DNA from: Bradyrhizobium sp. U87765 SZCCT0048
Lineage (GTDB): Bacteria > Pseudomonadota > Alphaproteobacteria > Rhizobiales > Xanthobacteraceae
Direction of reading: 5' to 3'
Length of the DNA: 64,000 nucleotides
Assembly (NCBI RefSeq): GCF_018131225.1
Contig: NZ_JAFCMM010000002.1
Coordinates: forward strand, 868,001-932,000
Shown: positions 43,954 to 51,956 of the stretch, piece by piece
How the letters are laid out: each line of letters opens with the position of its first letter
How positions within the stretch are numbered: the stretch's first letter is position 1
Notes under the pieces: generated by a model
Seen by the model: only the letters and a program-made list of their open reading frames with translations
Told to the model about the DNA's origin: nothing
Databases searched by the model: none
Program-made: the position numbers and the translations under genes

Positions 43954-44091
43954 GGTCCTACCTCTCGCGGCTGATCTGTCGGTGCCGGCGTCCGGCAGGC
44001 GTCGCCGGTTCCCCGGCGGCGCTGGTGCGGATGCGATGCTGTGCGCAAGGTATCGGTTTGGCCAACGCCGTCTGTATCACCGGTTACCAAG

Positions 44092-44511
44092 TCAGCGCGC
44101 AATCGGCGCGTAGGCCACCGCCTTGATCTCGATCACCAGCCCGGGCCGCGCGAGCCCGGCGATCTCCAGGATCGTCCAGGTCGGATACGGCTCGTGGATG
44201 TAGCGGTTCTTGATCTCCATGAACTGCGGCAGATGCTTCTGCAGCCCGACATGGTAGCTCACCAGCTCGACGATATCGCCGAGCGACGCGCCGGCGTCCT
44301 CCAGCACGATTTTCAACCGATCGAACGCGTTGACAAACTGCCGTGCGTCGTCTTCAGGCATCGAACCGTCGGGATTGAGGCCGATCTGCCCGGCAACGTA
44401 GACGAAATCGCCGGCGCGCACGGCGGACGAATAGGCGAACTTGCGAAAGATCGTCGAGCCATCCTTGGTGGCGAACACCGGATGGCCGGATTCGAAGGCT
44501 TGCTTGGTCAT
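44092..44511 (-). CDS. RidA/YjgF family protein (second copy), 2-aminomuconate-deaminase-like
   Basis: 139-residue RidA-fold protein with YSSAVRAGDFVYVAGQIGLNPDG, LKIVLEDAGASLGDIVELVSYHV and PTWTILEIAGLARPGLVIEIKAVAY. The usual arginine of the PxR motif is replaced (YPTWT), as in branches acting on substrates other than 2-aminoacrylate. It sits between the ACAD-fold monooxygenase (24 bases) and the dioxygenase, which suits deamination of a ring-cleavage product. Confidence 0.88.
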   Translation of the reverse strand: MTKQAFESGHPVFATKDGSTIFRKFAYSSAVRAGDFVYVAGQIGLNPDGSMPEDDARQFVNAFDRLKIVLEDAGASLGDIVELVSYHVGLQKHLPQFMEIKNRYIHEPYPTWTILEIAGLARPGLVIEIKAVAYAPIAR

Positions 44512-44535
44512 GACAACTCCAGATTTCAGTCAGTT

Positions 44536-45747
44536 TCAGATGCGCGCGGTCGGCGCGAGCGGCAGATCGAGCAGCAGCCGGCCATAGGCCTCCCCGATCG
44601 GGGCCGGTTGCAGCAGCATGTGGGTGCTCATGGCATGGAGGTCGCGAAACAGGCGCTCGATACGCGTGCCCGAAGGCAGGATCGAGCCACCGAGCGCGGC
44701 GAACAGGCTTTGTGCGGTGCCGAGCGCAAGGCGCGAGGCCATGGCAATGCGCATGCGGATGGCGGCGCGGTCAAGCAGGCCGATGCTCCCTGCCGTCTCG
44801 ACCTGGCGAACCACGAGATCGGCATCGTCGAGCAGCGAGCGGCGCAGCATCGCGAAGATCGCCTCGGCCGACGCCATCTCGAGCTGGGCCGCCTTGTCGT
44901 CGAGCAGCCGCTGCTGGCTCGCGGCGCTGTACTTGCTGCGCACGATCGCGCCGAACTCCTCCGCGGCGGCCGATGCCACCCCCAGCGTCGGCGCCAGCGT
45001 CGACATCGCGTTGATGATGTTGAGCGGCACATCGGACATCGCGCCATGGTGCGGCGCGGTGGCATGGCGGCCACCGTCCTGCAGCACCTGCCAGTCCATC
45101 CAGCGGTGCTCCGGCACGAACACCCGGTCGAGAGCAATGTCCTTGCTGCCGGTGCCACGCATGCCCAGCACGTTCCAGCTGTTCGGGTCGACGGTGAACG
45201 CCTCCGCGGGCACCAGCACCACATGCATCACCGCACGGCCGTCCTGCGGAATCGGCACCAGCAGGCCGGCCCAGCTCGCGACATCGATGCCCGACGCATA
45301 GCGCCAGTTCCCGCTGAGCAGCATGCCGCCATCGACCCGCTCGACCGCGATGCCATGGCCCACGCCCCCGGTCAGCAGCGACACGATCGTCGGCTTTCCG
45401 CTGAGGAAGACGTCGCGCTGCGCCTGCTCGGCGAACTTGCCGATCATCACCACATTGGCGCTGGAAAGGCCGACGATCCAGGCCGCCGACGAGCAGCCGC
45501 GCGCAACCTCGAACACCGCGCGCCAGGCCGCCTGCGGCGTCAGGCCAAGACCGCCGAAGCGCCGCGGCTGGGTCAGGCGAAACAATCCCGCGTCGACGAG
45601 ACGCGCCACTGCGTCCGCCGACAGCCGGCGCTGCTGCTCGATCCCGGCCGCCTCGCCGCGCAGCCAGCCCTGGACGGCATCAGCTGCCGCCAGCACGGGC
45701 CTCAGCTCGGCATCGTCCCCGGGCGGAGAAAGGAATGAAAGCGTCAT
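44536..45747 (-). CDS. ACAD-fold flavin-dependent monooxygenase (HsaA/IacA-like, group D)
   Basis: 403-residue protein of the acyl-CoA dehydrogenase superfamily in the branch of two-component monooxygenases. RFGGLGLTPQAAWRAVFEVARGCSSAAWIVGL near the N-terminus and NVLGMRGTGSKDIALDRVFVPEHRW in the beta domain are typical of HsaA, DszC and IacA. No acyl-CoA dehydrogenase catalytic Glu motif was recognised. A flavin reductase gene 800 bases away would supply FADH2/FMNH2. It probably hydroxylates the aromatic substrate before ring cleavage. First gene of the minus-strand array. Confidence 0.85.
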   Translation of the reverse strand: MTLSFLSPPGDDAELRPVLAAADAVQGWLRGEAAGIEQQRRLSADAVARLVDAGLFRLTQPRRFGGLGLTPQAAWRAVFEVARGCSSAAWIVGLSSANVVMIGKFAEQAQRDVFLSGKPTIVSLLTGGVGHGIAVERVDGGMLLSGNWRYASGIDVASWAGLLVPIPQDGRAVMHVVLVPAEAFTVDPNSWNVLGMRGTGSKDIALDRVFVPEHRWMDWQVLQDGGRHATAPHHGAMSDVPLNIINAMSTLAPTLGVASAAAEEFGAIVRSKYSAASQQRLLDDKAAQLEMASAEAIFAMLRRSLLDDADLVVRQVETAGSIGLLDRAAIRMRIAMASRLALGTAQSLFAALGGSILPSGTRIERLFRDLHAMSTHMLLQPAPIGEAYGRLLLDLPLAPTARI

Positions 45748-45856
45748 TGACGTCCTCTGCCGAATTGGAAAAGCTCGATCGCGCCGAGCAGGGTGAGCCT
45801 AGACGCGCCCGTCGATCGCGCGCTGTATCGCGCTATACGGCCTCGGCCGGAAATCC

Positions 45857-46558
45857 ATGCTTGATGACGGCATGCGAACATCGGGGATCATGACCAGACG
45901 GCAGCTTGGCACCTGGCGAATGGACCGGCAGCTGGTGCAGCGGCTCACCGAGCACGCCGCCGCGGGCAAACGCCGGCGCTTCCGCAAGAACGCGGTGCTC
46001 TACGAGCAGGGCGAGATTTCGCGCCGGTTCTATTTCGTGCTCGACGGCCTGGTCCAGATCTCGATCTTTCGCGACGACGGCCAGGAAGTGGTGCTGGAGC
46101 TGATGGGGCCGGACACGGTGTGCGGCGAAGGCGCGGCGTTCGACGGCCTGCCGCGTTTCTCCAGCGCCGTGGCGGTCGACGACACCGACACCATCGAGTT
46201 CGACGTCACGACGATGACCGAAATCTTCCGCCAGCACCCGGAATGCGCCGCCTCCCTGCTGACCGTTACCAGCCTCAAGCAGCGCGTGCTGGCGATCCGC
46301 CTCGAGCACCTGACCTCGCGCGAGCCGCAGGACCGCATCATGGAGCTGCTCAACCGCCTCAAGGCGATGTTCGCGATCGACCATCCGCGCGGCCGCCTGC
46401 TGGTCACCCATCTCACTCATGAGCAGATCGGGGCGATGACCGGCATCTCACGGGTGACGGTGACACGGGCGCTGCAGCGCCTGCGCGAACAGGGCATCAT
46501 TGACACCGTTGACGGCCACATCCTGATCCGCGGCCGGCCCGCGGCCACTAGCCGCTGA
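45857..46558 (+). CDS. Crp/Fnr-family transcriptional regulator (first copy)
   Basis: 233-residue regulator: N-terminal cyclic-nucleotide-binding-like beta barrel (FRKNAVLYEQGEISRRFYFVLDG) and C-terminal helix-turn-helix (LTHEQIGAMTGISRVTVTRALQRLREQGII). No Fe-S cysteine cluster near the N-terminus. Starts at 45872, 45890 or 45920 are also possible; 45890 follows GGGG. Divergent from the ACAD-fold monooxygenase, which it may control. Its 3' end overlaps that of the flavin reductase by 11 bases. Paralogue of the gene at 47146-47826. Confidence 0.9.
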   Translation: MLDDGMRTSGIMTRRQLGTWRMDRQLVQRLTEHAAAGKRRRFRKNAVLYEQGEISRRFYFVLDGLVQISIFRDDGQEVVLELMGPDTVCGEGAAFDGLPRFSSAVAVDDTDTIEFDVTTMTEIFRQHPECAASLLTVTSLKQRVLAIRLEHLTSREPQDRIMELLNRLKAMFAIDHPRGRLLVTHLTHEQIGAMTGISRVTVTRALQRLREQGIIDTVDGHILIRGRPAATSR

Positions 46559-47039
46559 CCGCCGGCGCCGGCAGGCGGGCATAGCCGCCGGCGTAATAGA
46601 GCAGCGGCTGGTCCGCACACTCCGGCCCAAGGATATGCATCACCCGGCCGACGATGATCGCGTGGTCGCCGCCGGGATGCACGCGCTCGACATGGCACAG
46701 GAAGCTGGCGTTGGCATCAGCCAATGCGATCCAGCCGCCGTGATGCTCGATCGGCACGGGCCGCGCCATCCGGCGGCCAGCGAAATGGCCGGAGACATCC
46801 TGTTGTGTCGCCGCCAGCACGTTGACCGAAAAGCGGCCGTTACGCACCACCGCTGCCGCCGAGCGGCTCTCGTTGCGGGCGCAGAACAGCAGCAGCAGTG
46901 GATCGAGGCTGAGCGAGGTCAGCGAATTGACCGTCAGCCCCTCCGGCTGGCCGCCATCGCCCGTGAGCACCACCGCGACGCCGGTGGCGAAGCGGCCGAT
47001 CAGCCGCCGGAATTCGCTCTGTTTGTGTTCGGCCGTCAT
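46548..47039 (-). CDS. Flavin reductase (HpaC-like) partner of the monooxygenase
   Basis: 163-residue FMN-binding split-barrel reductase. FRRLIGRFATGVAVVLTGDG then GLTVNSLTSLSLDPLLLLFCARNESRSAAAV and FSVNVLAATQQDVSGHFAG are diagnostic of the flavin reductase-like domain. Start at 47039 (MTAEHKQSEF); the longer open frame reads through the end of the upstream regulator gene. Reduces FMN/FAD with NAD(P)H for the two-component oxygenase at 44536-45747 (inference from pairing). Confidence 0.9.
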   Translation of the reverse strand: MTAEHKQSEFRRLIGRFATGVAVVLTGDGGQPEGLTVNSLTSLSLDPLLLLFCARNESRSAAAVVRNGRFSVNVLAATQQDVSGHFAGRRMARPVPIEHHGGWIALADANASFLCHVERVHPGGDHAIIVGRVMHILGPECADQPLLYYAGGYARLPAPAVSG

Positions 47040-47145
47040 GCCCGTTCCGATCGCTCTCGTCTCGTCACCGACGATAGCGAAATCCCGGAATCGTGCCGTA
47101 TCGCCGTACACAATGACGGCGCCTCCCTCCACCTCGCGCGTTTCG

Positions 47146-47826
47146 TCAGCTGTGCATCGCAGCGCGGTGGACGAGTTCGTATTCGCCGCGGCGGCAGCGC
47201 ACCGCGCCCTCACGACGCAGCTTCTTCATCGCCCGTGTCACGGTGATGCGTGAGGTGCCGATGAGATTGGCGATCTGCTGGTGGGTCAGCACGATGGTCG
47301 GCGAATCTGCCTGGGTGATCTGCGACAGCAGCTCGGTGATGCGGATTTCGGGCGAGGCCTGGGAGATCTGGTTGAGCCGCCCGGCCAGCATGCGCTGCTT
47401 GAGCGCGATGGCCTGCACGATCAGCGGCACGATCTCGACCTGCTGCGACATCAGCCGGCACAGTTCGTCGGCGGCGATCAGCAACACCTCGCTGGGCTCC
47501 AGCGCGCTGGCGCTGGAGAACCGCGGCAGACCGTCGAACGCGGCGCCCTCGCCGCAGATCGCGCCCGCACCAACGATATCGATGAGGAACTCCTGGCCGT
47601 CGGGACGCAGCATCGAGATGCCGATGCGACCCGACATCACCACGAACAGATGACCGTCGTTCTCGCCCTGGCGGTAGACCGTCTGCCCCTTGGCGACGCG
47701 GCGCCGCGCGATCGGCGGCATCACGCGCAGCAGATGGCCAAGCAAAGTCGTTGGCACGCGCATCGTCTCGCTGACCTCGGAACGCCGTCTGGCAGACTTC
47801 GCGGACGCGCCTTCGTTGCCCTTCAT
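47146..47826 (-). CDS. Crp/Fnr-family transcriptional regulator (second copy)
   Basis: 226-residue regulator with cyclic-nucleotide-binding-like domain (RVAKGQTVYRQGENDGHLFVVMSG) and C-terminal helix-turn-helix (LTHQQIANLIGTSRITVTRAMKKLRREG). It shares the run GEGAAFDGLPRFSSA with the regulator at 45857-46558. GGAGG is about 12 bases upstream; a start at 47763 is possible. Upstream of the flavin reductase by 106 bases. A palindrome GGATCT-GG-AGATCC lies at 47873-47886. Confidence 0.9.
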   Translation of the reverse strand: MKGNEGASAKSARRRSEVSETMRVPTTLLGHLLRVMPPIARRRVAKGQTVYRQGENDGHLFVVMSGRIGISMLRPDGQEFLIDIVGAGAICGEGAAFDGLPRFSSASALEPSEVLLIAADELCRLMSQQVEIVPLIVQAIALKQRMLAGRLNQISQASPEIRITELLSQITQADSPTIVLTHQQIANLIGTSRITVTRAMKKLRREGAVRCRRGEYELVHRAAMHS

Positions 47827-47990
47827 GGTGGTTCAATCCTCCCGTCTCTTGCCGAGACTATTGTGTGTTTTCGGATCTGGAGATCCAGCCCATTCCTATA
47901 GCAGGTGCTGCCTCGCTGCGAAGCCCTGCAACCGATACGCGCGCTGCAGCATTTCCACCCGTTGCGCCGCAATGTCGTAGGAAAATGCGC

Positions 47991-49025
47991 CTAGAGCGCT
48001 GGCAGCGAGGTGATCGCGGCCATGCCGCTGGCGGCCGGCGCGCCGAGCAGGCGCGCGGTGAGCTCGACCGCGAGCCGCGCGGTGCGCTGCCCGCGATCGA
48101 GCAGCGGATTGAGTTCGACAATGTCGACGGAGCGCACGAGGCCGGATTCGGCGAGCGTGATCATGACCTCCTCGGCATCCTGCACCGTGGCGCCGCCGGC
48201 AACCGTGGTCCCGGCTCCCGGCGCAAAAGCGGGATCGAGAAAGTCGACATCGAAGCTGACGTGCAGCAAGCCCCCCGCCGCCGTGACCCGCGCGACGAGC
48301 GCGCGAATCAGGGCGCCGGCGCCGGACATCGCGATCTGCGGCATGTCGGCGCGCTCGATCGCGCGCGCCGCCAGCAGCTTCCGTTCCAGTGGATCGATCG
48401 AGCGGGTGCCGAACAGCGCGAGATGATCAGGACTGATCGGAACACGTGGCTCGTCGGCCAGCAGATCGTCGAGGCCCGGCTCTCCACACAGGAAAGCCGC
48501 CGACATGCCGTGCATGTTGCCCGAAGGGGTCGTCTCCGGCGTATTGTAGTCGGCATGCGCGTCCAGCCACAGCACGAACAGAGGCCGCCCTTCATCGTGG
48601 CAACGGCGCGCAATCCCATTGATCGAGCCCATCGACAGGCTGTGATCGCCACCGAGAAACACCGGCACGACGCCGGGGTCAGCGAGTGCATACGCCCTTG
48701 CGCTGAGCGCGCGGACCCAAGCCTGAATCTCGCGATAGTGTCTTGCCATCGGCGGACCTGGCCGATCCAGCCAGGTTCGGTCGAGCGAGGTCAGATCGTC
48801 GCGTGACAGATCGCCGTGGTCGCGGACGGTGAGACCCAGTGCCGCAAGGGCCGGAGCGAGCCCCGCCGCCCGCAGTGCCGCCGGCCCCCTCGCCGCCCCG
48901 CGGCGGGAGGCGCCGATTTCAATCGGCACGCCGAGCAGAGCCACGACCGGACGATCGGGGGCAACGAGTGGTGGCGACGCCGAAAGGCCCGGTGCGACGA
49001 TCCCCTGAGATCCCCCTTCAACCAT
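47991..49025 (-). CDS. rocF: Arginase
   Basis: 344-residue ureohydrolase hydrolysing arginine to ornithine and urea. The binuclear manganese ligands are visible: His in FLGGDHSLSMG, Asp/His/Asp in LWLDAHADYNTPETTPSGNMHG, and Asp/Asp in HVSFDVDFLDPAFAPG. The NTPETTPSGNMHG loop favours arginase over agmatinase. ATG 49025 follows AGGGCGAGG; an upstream TTG is less likely. Shares the strand with the spoVR operon but is 78 bases beyond its end. Confidence 0.93.
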   Translation of the reverse strand: MVEGGSQGIVAPGLSASPPLVAPDRPVVALLGVPIEIGASRRGAARGPAALRAAGLAPALAALGLTVRDHGDLSRDDLTSLDRTWLDRPGPPMARHYREIQAWVRALSARAYALADPGVVPVFLGGDHSLSMGSINGIARRCHDEGRPLFVLWLDAHADYNTPETTPSGNMHGMSAAFLCGEPGLDDLLADEPRVPISPDHLALFGTRSIDPLERKLLAARAIERADMPQIAMSGAGALIRALVARVTAAGGLLHVSFDVDFLDPAFAPGAGTTVAGGATVQDAEEVMITLAESGLVRSVDIVELNPLLDRGQRTARLAVELTARLLGAPAASGMAAITSLPAL

Positions 49026-49102
49026 CCTCGCCCTCCCTTCATGCGCGGGACGCGACAACAGATCGACGGTGAAACGAGGCGGCGACGCGGCCGGCCGTGT
49101 GC

Positions 49103-50653
49103 TCAGGCCGCGGCGGCGATCTTTCGCGGGCTCGCAGCGTGTTCCTTCAACACGGTGTCGGTCGCATCGACCTCCTTGAGCAGCACATCATAGCTCCAGA
49201 GATCCGCGAGATGCTGCAGAACACGCTTGGCGTCGAGGTCGTCGAGCTGGGCGCCGTTGACCACCTGATGACGCAGCAGCAGGCGCCGGTCGCCGGCGAG
49301 ATCGACATCGACCACCTCGATATTGGGCTCGATCTGGCCGACATCGTACTGCCGGGCGAGCTCGCGCCGGATGCGGCGGTAGCCGCGCTCGTTGTGAATG
49401 GCCTCGACCTCGATGCCTTCGTGGCGCGCCGGATCGTCATGCAGGTGGAACATGCGCATATGACGGATCAGGCGCGGACTGAGGAACTGGCTGATGAAGC
49501 TCTCGTCACGATAGTTCGCCCAGATGTCGCGCAGCACGCCCATCACGTCGCCGGCGCCGGCGATGTCGGGGAACCAGGCGCGATCCTCATCATCGGGCTC
49601 GGTCACGATGCGCTCGATGTCCTGCATCATCGCAAAGCCCAGCGCATAGGGATTGAAGCCCGAATAGCGGGGATCATCGAAGTTCGGCTGGAACACGACA
49701 TTGGTGTGCGACTGCAGGAATTCGAGGAAGTTGCCGTCCGACAGCCGGCCCTGCTGGTGCAGGCGGTTCATGATGCGGTAGTGGACGTAGGTCGCCGTGC
49801 CCTCGTTCATCACCTTGGTCAGGCCCTGCGGGTAGAAGTACTGCGCGATGTGACGCACGATGCGCAGCAGCTCACGCTGCCACGACTGCAGCCGCGGCGC
49901 CGACTTCTCGAGGAAATAGAGGACATTCTCCTGCGGCAGGCCGAGCAGCGCGCGGCGACGGTCGATCGTCAGCTCGCTGGCGCTCTTGCCGGGGCCCGAC
50001 GGCACCGTACGCCAGAGGTCGTTGAAGCTGCGCTCCTTGTGCGTCCGCCGTTCCTGCTCGCGCTTCTCCTCGGCCCGCAGATCGATGGTCTTCTTGCCGG
50101 GATAGCGAAACACGCCATGGGACATCAGCGCATGGGCCGCATCGAGGGTGCGTTCGACCGCCAGCGAGCCATGATGCTCTTCGCACTGCGCCACATAGGT
50201 CTTGGCGAAGTTGAGATAATCGAGGATGCCCTCGGCATCGGTCCACTGCTTGAACAGGTAGTTGTTCTTGAAGAAATGATTGTGGCCGAAGGCGGCGTGG
50301 GCGATCACCAGCGTCTGCATCGTCGCGGTGTTCTCCTCCATCAGGTAGGAGATGCAGGGCGACGAGTTGATGACGATCTCGTAGGCAAGCCCCATCAGGC
50401 CCCTGCGATAGAACGCCTCGTGATGGGCAAAGTGCTTGCCGAACGACCAGTGCTTGTAGAACAGCGGCATGCCGATCGATGAATAGGCGTCGAGCATCTG
50501 CTCGGCGGTAATCACCTCGATCTGGTTCGGGTAGACGCTGAGACCGAGCTCGCCGAGCGCGACCTCCTCGCAGGCGTCATGAATACGCTGCAGAGTCTGG
50601 AAATCCCAGTCCGCGCCGCGGAACAGGAGAGGACCGGCAGAGGACGCTGTCAC
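49103..50653 (-). CDS. SpoVR family protein
   Basis: 516-residue cytosolic protein of the SpoVR/YcgB family. Recognised by WDFQTLQRIHDACEEVALGELGLSVYPNQIEVITAEQML and FYKHWSFGKHF, then AHAAFGHNHFFKNNYLF and GLTKVMNEGTATYVHY. The function is unknown, but it always accompanies PrkA and YeaH in proteobacteria. The GTG start overlaps the yeaH stop as GTGA; the longer open frame is a read-through of the neighbouring gene. Confidence 0.94.
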   Translation of the reverse strand: MTASSAGPLLFRGADWDFQTLQRIHDACEEVALGELGLSVYPNQIEVITAEQMLDAYSSIGMPLFYKHWSFGKHFAHHEAFYRRGLMGLAYEIVINSSPCISYLMEENTATMQTLVIAHAAFGHNHFFKNNYLFKQWTDAEGILDYLNFAKTYVAQCEEHHGSLAVERTLDAAHALMSHGVFRYPGKKTIDLRAEEKREQERRTHKERSFNDLWRTVPSGPGKSASELTIDRRRALLGLPQENVLYFLEKSAPRLQSWQRELLRIVRHIAQYFYPQGLTKVMNEGTATYVHYRIMNRLHQQGRLSDGNFLEFLQSHTNVVFQPNFDDPRYSGFNPYALGFAMMQDIERIVTEPDDEDRAWFPDIAGAGDVMGVLRDIWANYRDESFISQFLSPRLIRHMRMFHLHDDPARHEGIEVEAIHNERGYRRIRRELARQYDVGQIEPNIEVVDVDLAGDRRLLLRHQVVNGAQLDDLDAKRVLQHLADLWSYDVLLKEVDATDTVLKEHAASPRKIAAAA

Positions 50654-51921
50654 GGGGCGACTTTCTCCTGCTTGCGGCGACGCTGGAACAGATCGTGGAA
50701 GACCGGAAAGATCTCGCTGCGATCGCTGACCTTGCGCATCGACAGCGGCGCGCCGTCGGCGCTGAGCTTCTTGTACAGCGTCCACAACGACGAATCCGGC
50801 ATGTCCATCGGGCCGCCCGCCTCGCTGACCTCCAGATAGGCGTAATACTGCGTCACCGGCAGGATCATGTTGGTCAGCAGCCGCGCCGTGGTTTCGCTGT
50901 CGGAATAGGCGTTGTCGCCGTCTGAACTCTGCGCGGCATAGATATTCCAGTCGGCAGGATGGAAGCGCGTCCGCACGATCTCGTTCATGACCTCCAGCGC
51001 GCTCGACACCAGGGTGCCGCCTGACGCAGGGTTGCGGAAGAACGTCTCCTCGTCGACCTCCTCGGCACGGTCGGTGTGGCGGATGAACACGATCTCGACA
51101 TGACGATAGCGCCGCGTCAGGAAGACGTAGAGCAGCATGTAGAACCGCTTGGCGAGATCCTTCATGTGCTCGGACATCGAGCCGGACACGTCCATCAGGC
51201 AGAACATCACCGCCTGCGCTACCGGCTTCGGCACTGTTTCGAACCGGCGGTAGCGAATATCGATGGGATCGATGAACGGGATGCGCTTGGTCTTGGCCCT
51301 CAGCGCTTCGATCTCGGCCAGGAGCTCGGCGCGACGCTCCTCGTCGCACGTCTCGAGCTCCGCCTCCATTTTCTCGATGGTCTCGGTGCGCGGCCGACGC
51401 AGCGCGATCCGCCGCGCGGTCGCGAGCTTCACCGTCCGGCTGATCGAGAGATTGGCGGGCGATCCCGAGACCGAGTAGCCGGCGCGCCGGATGCCCTCGT
51501 GCTCGACCTGCGTGAGCCGCCGCTTGGCGAGGTCCGGCAGTTCGAGATCGTCCAGGAACAGATCGAGGAATTCCTCCCGGGTAAGAACGAAACGAAAGGC
51601 ATCCTCGCTGTCGCCCTCGCCCGCGTCCTTGGGCTTGCCGCCGCCTCCTCCGCCGGGGCGCGGCAAAATATCGCCTTCGACGAACTTCTTGTTGCCAGGC
51701 AACACGAAGTCACGGGTGCCGGCGCTGCGGCGAAAGCGCGGCTCGTTGGTGCCATCGAGCGGGATGCTGACCTCGCCGCCCTCCAGCACATCGCGGATGT
51801 CGCGCTTCTGCGAGGTGTCCTTGACCGCTCGCTGCACCAACGCCTTGGCCCGGCGCAGAAAACGCTGACGGTTTTCCAGACTCTTGCTGCCCGGGTTCAG
51901 GCGTCGGTCGACGATATGCAT
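50650..51921 (-). CDS. YeaH/YhbH family protein (DUF444, vWA-like)
   Basis: 423-residue protein. Starts MHIVDRRLNPGSKSLENRQRFLRRAK, has a glycine-rich stretch near residue 95 and a vWA-type metal site AVMFCLMDVSGSMSEHMKDLAKRF (DxSxS). Length matches E. coli YeaH (about 427). AAGGTGG precedes the ATG. Middle gene of prkA-yeaH-spoVR, a stress and stationary-phase module. Confidence 0.94.
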   Translation of the reverse strand: MHIVDRRLNPGSKSLENRQRFLRRAKALVQRAVKDTSQKRDIRDVLEGGEVSIPLDGTNEPRFRRSAGTRDFVLPGNKKFVEGDILPRPGGGGGGKPKDAGEGDSEDAFRFVLTREEFLDLFLDDLELPDLAKRRLTQVEHEGIRRAGYSVSGSPANLSISRTVKLATARRIALRRPRTETIEKMEAELETCDEERRAELLAEIEALRAKTKRIPFIDPIDIRYRRFETVPKPVAQAVMFCLMDVSGSMSEHMKDLAKRFYMLLYVFLTRRYRHVEIVFIRHTDRAEEVDEETFFRNPASGGTLVSSALEVMNEIVRTRFHPADWNIYAAQSSDGDNAYSDSETTARLLTNMILPVTQYYAYLEVSEAGGPMDMPDSSLWTLYKKLSADGAPLSMRKVSDRSEIFPVFHDLFQRRRKQEKVAP

Positions 51922-51956
51922 GGCCACCTTCGCAGTTCGACGTCCCAATCAGCGGA

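Noticed and set aside
49103..51349. 748-residue frame ending in SpoVR
   Set aside because: The first 230 residues are an out-of-frame read of the yeaH gene; the GTG overlapping the yeaH stop is the credible start.
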